NCBI RefSeq assembly: GCF_022539665.2
Contig: NC_081338.1
Coordinates: 1,488,001-1,552,000, forward strand
From: Daphnia carinata
Taxonomy: Eukaryota; Arthropoda; Branchiopoda; Diplostraca; Daphniidae
Reading direction: 5' to 3'
DNA: 64,000 nt
Notes under the pieces: model-generated
Told to the model about the DNA's origin: nothing
Database searches by the model: none
What the model saw: only the letters and a program-made list of their open reading frames with translations
Made by a program: the position numbers and the translations under genes
In this document: positions 16,860-29,849 of the stretch, piece by piece
Numbering within the stretch: position 1 is the first letter of the stretch
How the letters are laid out: every line of letters begins with the position of its first letter

Positions 16860-18113
16860 GTAGTCAATTGAATGCAGCAGCACTGATTGGCACTGGTGCA
16901 GCAGCAACAGTGATTTCTCTGGAACTATTGAAAGAAACTCAGCGCGTCGAGCAGCCAAGGATGCCTCCAGGATTATTTCCGCAAACGGTTCACGTGTGAT
17001 GCCTCGAGGAGCAGCAGAAACCGTGATAACTCACAAAGATAGCTCTGTGAAAGGAAAAGCGATAGTCACGGTTTGTGAGGAATGGAACATCCGATGGGAA
17101 ATGATTTTCTGAAACAACTTATACCTATAACGATTAACTATCAGACGGAGACACTACACCTTATGCTGGGTTATATATCACATGTGGCAATCTCACTTCT
17201 CACGATAAAAAAATCAAAAGATATCGCTTTAATGCCCAGTGATCTTCAAAAAATACCAACGCATCGATAACTTAGTCCAAGAAAAAGTGTCTAACAAAAT
17301 AAAAGGTCCCTGTGTTCTGAAGCCGCGGGGTTCACTAATGGGGGCTTTAGGCTTGTTGAGGGGCCAAACCCTCGTACAAACTGATCTGGGAAATATTCCT
17401 GAAAACAATCGGTTCCAAAACCTGTTGGCGTAAAAAAAAGTAAAATAGGGGACGTTAGAAGAGCTTCGAGATACTGAAAAACAGACGGATCTGGTAAATC
17501 CCCCTCTAACGGATACTACGATCGGAAAATGGATGAGCAAATGGAAAAAATTATTGAATACTTTGAAAAACAGAATTAGAAGACACTTGCATGAAGGTCG
17601 AATCAGTTAGGTGGTGAAAATTCTTAGAGCTGCTTCGCTTTAAGCGAAGAGGATTTGGGGCGCTGAATGTTGATGGAACATGACATAAATACGGGAATCA
17701 GCCCCCCAGATCACTACCCACCCTTATTATAGTGCTTTGAAAGAACGAACCATGACAAAAAAAACAGGTGAAAGGAATGTTGCGTAAGGGAATAACTGCA
17801 TACTCCGAGTACTTGTTCTTTCCCTATAGTCCTAGTATAGCAGAAAAACGGAACTTGAAATTTCTGCTTGGATTGCTGTAAGCTTCCAATGACGAAAAAA
17901 AGCTACGAAATGACGTAAAAAAGTCTTACCCCCTACGACGCGTAGTTGATACAATTAGCCGCCCAGAGGGAGGCACAGGGTTCTCCAGCATAAATCTCCA
18001 ATCCGGATACCACCAGATTCCAGTCGCCATGAAGGAAAGACCTACGCACGCACTTTGCGTCAATTTTTAGTTTAACTTTTCATTGAACCTATTTTTCTGT
18101 GGTTGAACTAGGT

Positions 18114-18810
18114 CAGACTTGCCGCGATAGCGATCAAAAATTGATTGCTGATCCGATCTTTTGAGAAAGATCGGAGATCGGATCGGTGATCCCACAAAGG
18201 GCGCATTTTGGCGTCTAGTTTTAGTTCAACTTTTTTAGTGAACTTGTATTTTTGCCTCAATTGCCCGGTAGATGGTTCAACTAGGCGACTGTTTTGGCGA
18301 CAACGCCAGTGGGTGGTTCAACTGAAACAGTTGATGAGCTTTTTCAAAGGTGGTCTAGACCACCGTTGACCTTCAGTTGAACTGCAACTCCTCCCCTTGC
18401 TCAACTTTTTCTCAACTCTTCCGTTTTGGCGTCAACCTTGACGAAAAGTTGAACTAAAAAGGTTCAACAAAAGGTTGACGCCAAAATGCGCCCAAAATTG
18501 ATCGCGGTCCGATGGTTTTTAGCGATCAAAATTTTCGCCATAGATTTCGCAGTCGCATGGTTCTCTTTCATTACTATTTTTGCGAATGCCAATTGAGGGA
18601 AACTGTTTAGTGTTCGCCCTCAATGGCCGTCAGTGACTGTCGCTATGAGAGCCAATGCTGCTTTCGTTAAGCAGTGTAAATTTTCAGCGTTAGATGTCGC
18701 ACACAAATTATCGGTAAAAATGATCGGCCGATCTCGATCTCCGATCCGATCAAACTCAAAAGATCGGAGCGGAGATCGAGATCGGAAAATTGATCGGCGC
18801 GGCAAGTCTG
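18114..18810. mobile_element. MITE family B (hAT-like), inserted in MITE A
   Basis: The inverted ends read CAGACTTGCCGCG on both sides, followed by GATCAAAAATTGAT/GATCCGATC-rich sequence. The direct repeat AACTAGGT flanks it exactly (18106-18113 and 18811-18818), an 8-bp duplication typical of hAT transposition. There is no coding capacity. It is itself split by 18199-18493. A second copy lies at 20793-21120. Confidence 0.85.
18199..18493. mobile_element. MITE family A, young copy inserted in MITE B
   Basis: Perfect 17-bp terminal inverted repeats, GGGCGCATTTTGGCGTC at 18199-18215 and its complement at 18477-18493, continue imperfectly for about 30 bp. AAA flanks both ends, a possible 3-bp duplication. 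The interior is rich in GTTCAACT/AGTTGAAC words. The element is 295 bp with no coding capacity. Confidence 0.8.
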
Positions 18811-20792
18811 AACTAGGTGATCGTTTTAGCGACAACCTTAACCTGAGGTTCTACTGAAAAATTTTAACTTTTTCTTTCACCTTCAGTTCAAATTCAACCT
18901 CTTCCTTCTTAAACTTTTGGTTCAATTAATGCTGAACAACTGTTTTTTGTAAATTTTTACTAAAAGTTTAACTAAAACGGATTAGCAAAATGTTAACCGC
19001 AAAATGTGCCCTAAGACAGCCTTTGTAATTGCGGATGGGTTAAATCATTTTCGTGCTTTCACGTTTGGATAAAATAATGCCCTTGCTTTATTTAAGCGGG
19101 CAATGGATATTATTTTAACCGGACTACGATGGACGACGTTTTTAGTGTGTCTGGACGGCGTCATGGTCTACTTGGTTGACGTCTGAACACCTTTTGGTAC
19201 AGTTTCGCTTAGTGTTGGATCGCCTAGGAAAAGCTTGCCTGAAACTAAAAATGGTCAAAGTGTTCATTCTCTGAAAATACTTTAAATGTTTTAGGCCACG
19301 TCGTTACCAACGAACACGTAGCTCCAAATCCAAAAAAATTAAAGAGGGGGCGTAAGAAATTTTCCATCTACAGCAGTAAGCCACTCAATAACAAACAAGG
19401 TTAAACGAAGTAAAGCTTCTAGGGTTTGTGCTCCTATTAGCGGCGTAACATCCACAATTTTGCAGCAATCACGTCTTTGTCACATATCACGTCTTCTCAC
19501 TTCACTAACAAAGAACGAAATTCCATTAAGTTGGGGAACGGAATAGATTAACATTGCCAATGCTCTGAAAGAAGCATTTACTTCAGCTTTAGTGCCAGCA
19601 TCTAAACTACGATTTGCCAATGGAACTTCTTCCAAACAAAAGCGGTTGCGGCAACAGGTGTATTTAGCCCAGGGCATCGATGTAATTGAAAAAACAGCAG
19701 CATACGCAGACCGCTTTACTACCTAAATCGGATACAAATGATTCAATTATGGAGGTATTAGTTTGGTGCATTACCATGTTTCACTATTTCATGGGGAAAA
19801 GTGAAATTATTATTTTATGTCAAGTAAAAGTGGTTACCGATCATGAAACATTGTGTTGGTTAATGCGCAAGCGAGGCTTCGCAGGACGTTGGATACGCTG
19901 GAGCCTCGCCCTCCAAGAGTACAATCGATATAACTACATTATGTCATTATGGAAAAACCCACGAAAACACCACCTGTCTCCCACGAGATCCAACTCAGCA
20001 GGTAGATGAAATATTAGACGATCGATGGAAGAGATAGAATGAAGAACTTCGTTATGTACAGGGAAACTAAAAAATGGAAAAAATTACAGAAGGCATTGTG
20101 TATCTGTTGATTTCCGTGGAAGAATTCTTTACAGTTATCACGATGACATCGTTCCCGGTTGTTTTGGCATCAAAAGCGCGCTACACAAAATAGGAAACCG
20201 ATTCTTTGGTGCCGAAGGTAAACCTTGACAAAGCTCGTTACGTTCAAAGCTGTGTGAACTACCTTTTTTGAAAATCCTTTTGAGTAAGTAGTCGTTGACC
20301 AGGTAGGTCCGTCCCTTTTATCGCATAGAGGTAACAAAATGATTATTGTTGCATTGGATTACTCGATTAAATGGGTTTAGCTGAAAGCTACGCCAACCGA
20401 AAAAGCAAGAGGTGTTGTTGAATTCTTGGTTAATAACTTTTTTCCTTGATCATCACCAACCGACGAAAACTTAAACTGATGTGGGGGCCAAGAAATTACA
20501 CAAAACCCCCAAAAATTACACATAACCATCCAATTATCATCCTTAGGCAAACGGAGCTGTGGAAGGCATAAACCATAAGTTAGCGGCAATGCTTTCAATG
20601 TAAGCTAGCACAGACCAGCGTGCTTGGGACGAGAACCTAAGATACGTGTGGTGCGCGTACAGCACATCGAGAATGGAATACAAGAGACTTTTTCTATTTT
20701 TTCTTCTTTTTGGATGTAATGTGCCATTTAATGAAATACACTAGTTATCAGAATGACCTCGGCTTTGAATTTATTCACATGGTAGGTACACG

Positions 20793-21120
20793 CAGACTTG
20801 CCGCAATCAAAAATTGATCGCTGATCCGATCATTGTTACAGATCAATCTTTTTGCCATCTAGCGGTCGGTTTGGGTGTCGCCTGTAGGTATTTTACTTCT
20901 TTTGCTATTGAAGAAGAATTGACAGATACTGCTTAATACTCACTCTTGTTTGTAACTTTAAAAATGTGAATGTTTGAACGCTAGGTGTCATCTAAAAATG
21001 ATCGGCAAAATCCGATCGCCGATCAGATCACTCGGAGATTGATCCGATCGCCGATCAGATCACTCGGAGATTGATCGGATCGCCTATGGTGATAAAAAAT
21101 TAGTCAGCACGGCAAGTCTA
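20793..21120. mobile_element. MITE family B, second copy
   Basis: The left end CAGACTTGCCGCAATCAAAA and the right end GGCAAGTCTA (complement TAGACTTGCC) match the ends of 18114-18810. The interior carries GATCCGATC/GATCGGATC repeats. The flanking octamers GGTACACG and AGCACAAG match at 5 of 8 bases, consistent with a decayed 8-bp duplication. Confidence 0.7.
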
Positions 21121-21148
21121 AGCACAAGACTACACATAAGTCTAAAAT

Positions 21149-21430
21149 GTAACCCCCCGAAGAGACGCTTGTGAGACTCGTCTTTTATAAATGATGCATG
21201 TATGGTACTTTGAATGCAAAAGCGTAGCTTGCGGTAATGCGTTGATAACGATTTGGTGGGATGATGCAGGTACATGAGATATAATCTTTTATGGTAGGCG
21301 TGGAAAGGTCCTGATTGCCTGATGGCAGCGGGATGGTAACTTGGCACTTCAGTCTATAAAGGCCTTTAATTGCTTAGCCTCAATAAATGGACGTGAACCA
21401 TGGGTAATTTACCAATCGACTAGTTGAAGT
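21149..21430 (+). repeat. Possible LTR fragment of the decayed Gypsy
   Basis: The segment begins TGTAACCCCCCGAAGAGACG, a plausible LTR start. It contains a TATAAAGG box near 21354 and AATAAA near 21383, and lies downstream of the integrase remnants. No partner LTR was found, so the call is weak. Confidence 0.35.
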
Positions 21431-21570
21431 TCGGCGCATTTTGGCGTCAACGTTTAGTTCAAATTTCTAGTGAATTTGTATTTTTCCGTCTGATAGATGG
21501 TTGAACTAGATGAACGTTTTGGTTGGCGACAACTTCAATGGGAAGTTCAATTGAAAAAGTTTGTAGTAAG
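21431..21570. mobile_element. MITE family A, truncated copy
   Basis: Starts GGCGCATTTTGGCGTCAACG, then follows the left half of family A, including GTGAATTTGTATTTTTCC. No right end was found. Confidence 0.65.
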
Positions 21571-21874
21571 CGAAATAACCGCTTTTAGTATACTTGACGG
21601 CAACTTACGCTTAGCCTTGAAGTGGGTGTGACGCGTAGTGTACATATACGTCATCACCGAACGGGAGCCGCTCTAAGTGGGCTTAGCGCTACGCCTCCAT
21701 GACGCGGAGCTAGGGTTCACATGGTGTAAAACCATCGCAACACACCTCTATCACGCTCCCGCCGTCTAAGCATTTCTTTTATACCATAACGTGCGCTACT
21801 GTAGCCATCCTAGTGGTATATGAACCCGTGGTTTTCCCACAAAGTCAGAGCTACTGGATGAAAGAGATGGCTGG
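21571..21874. other. Unassigned spacer or leader before the gag remnant
   Basis: No gene found. It may be leader of the gag-containing element that follows. Confidence 0.3.
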
Positions 21875-23900
21875 ATGAAATGGAATGACCTCGTAAAGCT
21901 AGAGCATAGCTATCTCAACGAGAAAACAAATTTTTACCAAACAACCTCAACAACAACAAATATAAACCAATTGGAAGAAAAGAGAAAAATTTTCAATAGA
22001 GAACTAAGTAACGCTCTACAACTCTACGCCCACGCAATAATAAAAGAAAATCATGAAACAACCGACGACACAACACAGAATCAGTCAGTAAAACTACTGA
22101 AGCTTTAAAAATCAGTTAGCAAAATTTGGCGAAGGAAATAATTTTCTCAACACCCTTATTCACCAATAAAACATCATACATGGTGAAGAAATAGAATTCC
22201 TCAGCAAAACGTTATCTGTCCTTCAAAGTGAAACCCTGCACCAGCAAGTAGAAGAGCAACACTTAAAATCTTTTTATTGCTGAAAATACAAATCTGCGAA
22301 AACAAATCGAGGATAACAAAAAGAAGGCAAAAAGTTCAAAGTACACGATTAGCAGTTCCTTAGAACCCCTGCAGGAAAACAACGATTCCTTAAAAAATGC
22401 AAGTGAAAAAGCAAACACCCGAATCACAGAATTAGAAAGTGGATTTAAAAAAATCACAAGAAGCTGAAAAATATTTCGAAGATCGGCTGAAGAAGAGAGG
22501 AGAAATTACCAAAAGTGTAGAAAAAGAGGGTCCAGAAACAATTAATAAATTTGAAGCAGAAAATTCTCAACTACAAGAAAAACTAAACAATACCAGAAAG
22601 CACATTGCAGTAAACGTTGAAAGAATTAAAGAACTAGAAATAGCTATAACCGAATAAAAAGCCCAGTTGAACAGAATAAAGACAGAAAAAGTCACACTAG
22701 CTAAAACATTAGCAGGCACTGTTCTTAAATATGGTAAATAAGGACTTTGAACGTGAGCTTCAAAAATTAGAACACAAACAACAGAAAAAGAAAACAAAAT
22801 ATCACGCCCGGAGAATCGTATCACAGAATATAAACAACCTGGCTTGGCTTGGCTGAGCAAACAAAAAAACTACCAAAAGTTATTTAGCTATTGGGAACAC
22901 AAAATGAATTCTATAGTAAAAATATTATTCACTTGGAAAAAGAAAATATTTTTTTCAAACAAAAGATAAGTATCATGGGAAAACATTACGTTGATTCCAC
23001 CCGATCGGACCAAGGAAGCAAAAAATATTCCGCTGAAGAAGAGCCATGATGAACATCAATCAAATCATAGTAAGAGTACTGGGAGAGCGATTTTTGAGAG
23101 AAGACCAAATATTTATTCCGCCGTTCAAAGGTACAAGTACCGATAAACTAATTACCGAATGGTTCAAGGCAGCAGAACACGTAGCCTGAAACAACAATTG
23201 GGGCGACGAGCAAAAGCTACGATTTTTCTCGGGCCGACTTAAAGGTGAAGCAATAAAATGGCATGAAGCCGACGTGGATGAGACAGGAGATGAGCTGGAA
23301 TATGGAGAGCGGAGACAGCCATAACTGAAAGATTTCAAGGTGCGTTTGACTTAGCAGCGCAAAAAAAAACTATTTAAGCTAAAGCAGAAACCAGAACAAA
23401 AAATGTTGAGCATTCGTATCCAGATTGAAAGGCCTATACGGCACTATAGAGGGAAAAGAAGAAAAAATCGACCACGACAGAACTATTATAGACCAATTAT
23501 TTAATAAAGTGAAGAAGATGTGGGATGGTACAAACACCAAAATACTACTACAGGGCATCCTATCCATAACAAAGTCGGAACTATACCTTAGCATTCCAGA
23601 AAAATCTGACGATTTCGATTCGCTTTGCAAATAACTGTTCATATTAGAACAAATATTGCACGATAAAAGGAAACGAAGATTAGGAAATAACGGCAGTAAT
23701 AGCAAGAACTTGAAACTACGAGAAAGAACAAGATCATGAATTATCCAAACAAACAACAGAACTAGAAACACTTAGACAAAGATTATTAGATTTGAATGCT
23801 TTAACAAAAATCGTGAACCATCGCAGCAAAGCATTGTGCGGATAGTGTAAAGCATCTTCTTGCGAAGAATGACTTTACTTGCTTAAGACAAATGAATAAT
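21875..23900 (+). pseudogene. Ty3/Gypsy gag remnant (coiled coil plus capsid)
   Basis: The first part (21875-22660) is a Glu/Lys-rich coiled coil interrupted by stops. It contains a segment that reads, across a frame change near 22310, like the DNKKKAKSSKYT block of the gag at 31540-31870. The second part (about 23045-23340) resembles a Retrotrans_gag capsid domain: ITEWFKAAEHVA, WGDEQKLRFFSGRLKGEAIKWHEA. The later region to about 23900 continues as Lys/Arg-rich coil. No protease or RT follows. This copy keeps the capsid part that the 31540 copy lost. The reading frame is broken at several points. Confidence 0.7.
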
Positions 23901-24597
23901 AGAAAGAGAAAAAGAATAACTGAACTCGGAAGCGTTGTACCCACAATGATGACTATATTTATCTAATGTTAAGCATGAAAATACAAAGGTTTGTATAGAA
24001 AAGACATAAGAAAGTTAAACTAGAATAGAAGGGAAACTGAAAGTGTAACGGGACAAGTGTAGTGTAGACTTACCGCAATAGCACGAGCAGAATAGGAGAA
24101 TAAATGAAAGACGAAGACGAGGTGTAACACAACTCGTCGGCACGTCGATAAAACAAGTTACGAGAATTGACACTCACTTTGGCACGAGACACAGATCAAT
24201 TCTCAAACACAATTTTAGAACAAGAGAAGACACTTAGCTGAATTAGAACTCGACCGTTAGGCTCAGATACACAGCGGTAATTCACTTGCTTCAGATCTTT
24301 AATTCATCAAGAAACCTCGCATATTGGGGAATGATTAATTGCTGCGCAATTACTTGTCACCAATATGTGAAATTTGATATGTCTTGATGATGGCGCAATG
24401 TTGAGAAATACTTTCCGCCAATCAAACATGTTGTTATAAGCGGCTTAGTGCCGATGAAATATGATATAGCATAAAGCAGGTGTTCATATAGGTCACGCTG
24501 CTGCGCATATTGATGGTGCAATATTCAAATGACGCAGTTATATAGTTGCGCAATGCATATGGGTTAAATGGATCAACATGGACATTTGGATGGAAAA
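23901..24597. other. Unassigned repeat-like spacer
   Basis: No coding signal was found. The AT-rich sequence has imperfect TGCGCAAT-type words (24340-24560), but no boundaries could be set. Confidence 0.35.
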
Positions 24598-27500
24598 ATA
24601 CACGTCCAAAGATATCGCGGCCAAAAACACGTTAGTCAGAGAAGCACACCAAACGTTGGACGGGTTAGATCAGAAAATTGATGCAGTCAAGATGGAATTA
24701 AACGCCAAAATCGAAGACCTTCGAACGGAAGTAGACATGATGAAAGTTCAACCACGAACGATTCAAGATCAACGACCTCCCGAGCGATCACAAGTCTTAC
24801 CAACTCGTCAAGACGTTTCCATCCTGTCACCCCTCCGAACGATGGAAGATGGAAGCAGTCCGACATCGTAGAAGATTAGTCGCCGCCGATGCATCTCCAC
24901 GAGCCCCGCGGCGTGGTGCGATGGCGACGATGCCGTCCAGTTACGACCCTACGGATCACGACCAAGATGAGCGTTCTGGACGTTCACATACCCACAGTAA
25001 AGCCAATCAACCTCACAGCAGCTGTTGCAGTCGTCTACAACCTCCGAACTTCAAGATCCTGCCATTTGACGGGAACCCGAAGAATTACGCGCGATTCAAA
25101 GCCAAATTCCAGGCCTTTTATGAAGAGTATGAAGATTCTCCGGTACTTCTTTTTATTTTGGAGGAGCTGCTAGCCGGGGATTTACGAAATGAAATCGGCG
25201 ATTGTCTGACCGATGGAACAATGTGCTCTGTGTTGTGGGAACGATTGGACGCGGTCAACGGTCGTACGGAGATTATGGATCAGACGTACCTCGACGACCC
25301 TTTACAGGTTCCGCCACTAAGAGCTTGGATGCTGCCAACCTCAAGATTTTCGCAAACCGTCTTCACGGAGCTGTAGCCACGCCCTCAAAATCGAAGTACA
25401 CCCATAAGCTGTACAGCCGTACCACGTTGATGACTATTGAAGCAAAATTGACGCCGTACCTCAAGGATAAGTGGAACGAAAGACGGAAAATGACAGGCGT
25501 AGAACTGAATCTAGACCTAGACGACTGGGTAACGTTGAAATCCATGAGCAATCAACATGGAAAAAATGTATTCAAGTCTTTACCTACGTCGACGTCCAAA
25601 GGTGTAAAGTTCGACGAAAGGAACCACGTCAATAGACCCAGCTTACCACACACGTCAACCATTGGACACGTATCGACGATGGAAGGTTCGAGATCATCGG
25701 CGTCATCATCTTCAGCAACAATGCCTCCAAAGAGCCGATCAGCATCGGGGAAGATACAAGCCGAGAAAGTGGAACGGTGGAGGTGCCTTGTATGTAACGA
25801 GCGCAAAATCTCTCAATTTGTACCGCTTTTATGTCTCTCACACCCACGAAAAGGGCTGAGAAAGTATTCAAGTCCGAAAGATGTTTGCTATGTCTTACGG
25901 GAAAACACGAGCGCAAGGAGTGTCCCCGGGATATCAGCTGTACTATTTCTGGTTGTACTGGAACCTGACACCAAACCTTGCGTCATGGATCAAAATTCAT
26001 CCCATTGAGGAGGCTAGCGGATCTACCTGCCCCATCAGCGTCACCATGAAATGCTTTCCTTGGGACCTCGACCCATCTGGAAACAGTAAAACGACGTGTA
26101 CATTTAAAGATTGTACCGGTTCGTGTTAGAGCGGGTGAAACATGGGTCGATACTTTCGGTTTCCTGGATACCGGAAGCGACACCACGCTGATTAGGAGCG
26201 ATTTAATAAAGAAGTTGTGACTCGTTGGGCCGTTTGAACGCATCAACGTTGTCTCGTATGACGGAGCCACGTCTAACGTTACGGCTTCCGTAGTAAACGT
26301 CGGCTCAACATCTCGTGATGGTAAAAGCCAGTTTAAAGTCAAACACGCTTACGCCGTCGACAATTTGAAGGTGACGCCAAATTCGCCGATCGACCCTTAA
26401 ACGTCAAACACGTGCTTACGACGTCGTCGACAATTTGACAAACGGAAGACGGACGCCCGTTCATCGCTCATCTGGCCACCGAGGAACGTCCCTAAGACCT
26501 AAACGAGCTGGTGAAGAAGTTTTGGCAACTTGAGGAAAACGAAGTAGAAATAGAACCACCTGTTCTATCTGAGGATGATATACGTGGAAAACGCATCCTC
26601 GAATCGTCCGTAAAACGTATTGGTAACCAGTATCAAGTCGGCTTAATTTGGAAAGCCGACGACGTAAAGCTCCCGAACAATCGGGCGTCTGCATTGAAGA
26701 GGCTCTACGCTCTCAAACGACGTTTTCATCGAGACGCGGAGTTTGCCCAAAGGTGCGATGCAGTGGTCAAGGAGTACAGCGGTTTGAAACATGAACGACT
26801 CCTCACAACTCAAGAAGCCCGGACGGAAACTAACAAGACGTGGTATCTGCCGCACCACGGGGTCGTGAACCCATGCTGCTCATCGACCAAAGTTCGTGTT
26901 AGATTCGATGGAGCGGCTGAGTTCGGTGGCACATCGATAAATCAAAACCTGCTTCGGGGACCTAACCTACTCGTTAGCCTGCTCGGCGTGCTCATCCGCT
27001 TCCGCCATAACCTCGTACCAGTCGGAGCGGACATTGAGAAAATGTTTCACCAAGTGAAAATACCGGAAGAAGACCAGGCAGCATTCCGAATTCTCTACTG
27101 GACGCCTGGCAGTATTTCAGCTCCGTTAACGTACCAGTTGACCGTCCACGTATTTGGAGCGATATCATCTCTGACGAGCTGCATTTTCGCCTTCAACAAA
27201 ACAGCCGATGACCACCGAAACCAGTTTCCAGACGTAGCTGATAGTGTTCGACGGAATTATTACGTCGACAATTACCTCGAGTTCTTCGACTCTGAAGACG
27301 AGGTCATCAAACGGTACCGCTAGATGAAGTCCCTTCTTCAGTTAGGTGGTTTCAACTTGACAAAATGGACGTCATTATCGAGAGCTGTGATAACAGCTTT
27401 ACGAGAATTCGGCTCCGCGTCGCCAACCCTAGATCTGGACTTGGAGAAACTCCCTGTGGAAAGAACGCTGGGAGTAATGTGGGACAGCGAGAGAGATATG

Positions 27501-29824
27501 CTGACATTCAAGATTTGGAAGCCGTCGAACCACGAGACACTCACAAAGCGAGCCTTCCTAAGCATCATTTCTAGTGTCTATGACCTGCTGGGACTAGTCG
27601 CACCTGTTATCTTCATAATGAAGTCCCTACTCCAAGACATCTGGACAAACGAAGAACGGATTGGTTGGGATGACGTTTTACCTGAAACACTGAGCCAACG
27701 TTTCTATTGCTGGTATGACCATCTGGAAAATATGGAGTCTCTGTCAGTTCTGAGATGCTTCCGTTTTAAACGAGGACGTTGGACTCAACAGCACCTCCAC
27801 GTCTTCACGGATGCAAGCTTCAAAGGTTACGGAGCAGTGGCCTATTTCCGCACTGTATTAGAAGATCAGTCCATCAAAGTGTCTTACGTTATGTCGAAAA
27901 CACACGTCACGCCGGTGAAAGGCCTCACGATTCCACTTTTAGAGCTCCAAGCGGCAGTAGAAGGTCTCAACATCGCCCAAACGATTTGTCATGAGCTGGA
28001 AATCGATTTGCGGCAAATAACCTTCCACTGGGACTCACAAACGGTGTTGCGGTGGATCCGTTCCAAAACCTGCGTATTTGAAGTCTTCGTCAACAACCGC
28101 ATTGGAAAAATACTCCGGAACACAGGTCATCGACAATGGCGTCATGTTGCTGGAGACTTAAACCCAGTGGACCTCTGCAGTAGGGGTATCGATCCAAAGG
28201 ATGTCAACAAATTGGTCTACTTCCATTGAGGGCCTTCGTTCATGAACCTAGGCCTCTCAGAATGGTACATTTGGGAAGAAATTGCAGAGCCTGAAGAACG
28301 GGACGTAAACGCGAGCCGTGTCTTGGCAGTCAAAACGGAAGATGAAACCCATGTCGTCGATCGATGTGTCGCACGTTTTTCCAGCCTGTTGAAACTTCAA
28401 CGAGAGCCGTCCTGGAGTGTAAGATTTGTCAACAACGCTAGAGCAACACTTCGTGAAGTAAAACCCACGGTTGGAGAGTTAACGCTAGAAGAAATGGTCG
28501 ACGTCGATGACAAATTGCATCCTACGCGCGCAGGAACTGGCCTTTGCTGAGGAATTCTACGCCCTTCGCAAGAATCTGGAATTGCCACTCAGGCCAAAGC
28601 TGCGCACTTTCAAGCCCTTCTTGGATGAAGTCGGACCGCTGCCAATTGGCGGACGTATCCTTCACGCGCCAATAGACAATGCAGCTAAGCACCCTATGCT
28701 CCTACCAGCGTCTCAACTTTTAACAAAAAGGATAATCTGCGATCATCACGTTAGACATATGCACGTGAAGACCGTGAGATTGTTGACAGACTTACGTTCA
28801 CACTTTTGGACACTTTCCGGACGCTAAGTGGTAAAATCTGTGATGAACAACTGCTAGCCTTGCAAGCGCACGTCGGCGAAGCCTAGCTCTCCTTTGATGG
28901 CTTCCCTACCAGTACATCGTTTAACGCCTCATCTGCCCGCGTTCACGTACATAGGGATCGATTACTTTGGACCTTTAACTGTACGAGTCGGTGGAAGAGG
29001 AAGACGACATGAAAAACGTTGAGTTGGCCTATTCACGTGCTTAACGACACGAGCAGTTCACCTGGAAGTGGCCAACGGGCTCAGTATGGAGGAGTTCCTA
29101 CTCTGCTTTTCTCGTTTTGCTAGACTGCGCGGAAAACCGAAGGTCGTTTACAGCGACAATGGGACAAACTTTGTCGACGCCGAGCAAGAGTTACGGCAAG
29201 CCTTGGAAGAACTCGCCAATAAACACGAAGAACTTCAGACGTTAATGGCTTGTCAACAAATAGAGTGGCACTTCTCTCCACCCCATGGGCCCTACTTCGG
29301 TGGGGTTTGGGAAAGGATCGTAAAGTCTTGCAAGCGGGCCATTAAAACTAGCATAAGTAATTGTCGGTCACGGTTGAAGTGGCAGCTCTGTTAAACGCCC
29401 GGCCGTTAACAAATCTGAGTATGGATCCAGAAGACCCGGATCCCTTAACGCCAAATCACTTTCTACACGGCGGAGCTCGGCCGTACTTGCCCCTGCAGTT
29501 GGCCGACGTGGAAGATATGAACGTAACCAACAAGCAGTTTCTGCAAGGCCAAGCCATACTCCAACACTTTTGGAATAGATGGCTACGTGAATACGTTCCA
29601 CACCTGACAGAAAGAAGAAAATGGCAAGAAAACAGGCCTAACGTCACCGTGGGAGATCTGGTGCTTGTAATCGAACCGAATAACTTGCGTGGGCAGTGGC
29701 CGACGGGAAAAGTACTCGAAGTTATTCACAGTACTACGGATAATGTTGTTCGAGTAGTAAAAGTGAATCTCAGCAACCATCCAAGACCATGTATTCGACC
29801 GGTGGCCAAATTATGCATCATGGT
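24598..29824 (+). mobile_element. BEL/Pao element, 5'-truncated damaged copy 1
   Basis: Homologous to the BEL element at 36874-45192, from its mid-gag (ACGTCCAAAGATATCGCGG, equal to about 38198) to the end of pol. Recognisable parts in order are: coiled coil (24600-24870); gag core with PPNFKILPFDGNPKNYARF (about 25040); protease-like FLDTGSDTTLIR (about 26165); RT (26500-27330) with VGADIEKMFHQVKIPEEDQ and YYVDNYLEFF, where the family has YVDD; RNase H-like part with FTDASFKGYGAVAYF (about 27800); integrase zinc-binding part; integrase core with YSDNGTNFVD (about 29140); and a DUF5641-like tail (29520-29820). Many stops and frameshifts occur. A deletion of about 200 bp after the protease carries a filler sequence. 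Both LTRs are missing. Confidence 0.88.
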
Positions 29825-29849
29825 TGCATTAGAACAGCCTACCGGATTG

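Larger units (their letters stand above)
18045..19010. mobile_element. MITE family A, old copy inserted in Gypsy RT
   Basis: The left end near GCACGCACTTTGCGTCAA and the right end (reverse complement GGCACATTTTGCGGTTAA) are diverged inverted repeats. They match the inner copy at 18199-18493. CTA flanks both sides (18042-18044, 19011-19013). Removing the block leaves the Gypsy RT frame continuous, which fixes both boundaries and supports a 3-bp (CTA) or 2-bp (TA) duplication. The inferred superfamily is PIF/Harbinger-like, because of the 3-bp site and GGG ends. Confidence 0.7.
16860..20760 (+). pseudogene. Old Ty3/Gypsy pol, heavily decayed and interrupted
   Basis: Plus-strand fragments follow Gypsy pol order. 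An aspartic-protease-like segment (about 16876-17110) includes ALIGTGAAATVIS, where the family has D-T-G-A, and later MGNDFLKQL. RT fragments follow: linker HDINTG (17680), SSINLQSGYHQIPVA (about 17975), then after the 18045-19010 insertion FRAFTFG and LVCLDGVMVYL. The RNase H tail is near 19830-19920 (VVTDHETLCWLMRKRGFAGR). Integrase core pieces lie at 20310-20420 (IIVALDYSIKWV), with a late fragment near 20600 (TDQRAWDENL). There are many stops and frame changes. The RT catalytic YLDD is gone (CLDG). Confidence 0.8.
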
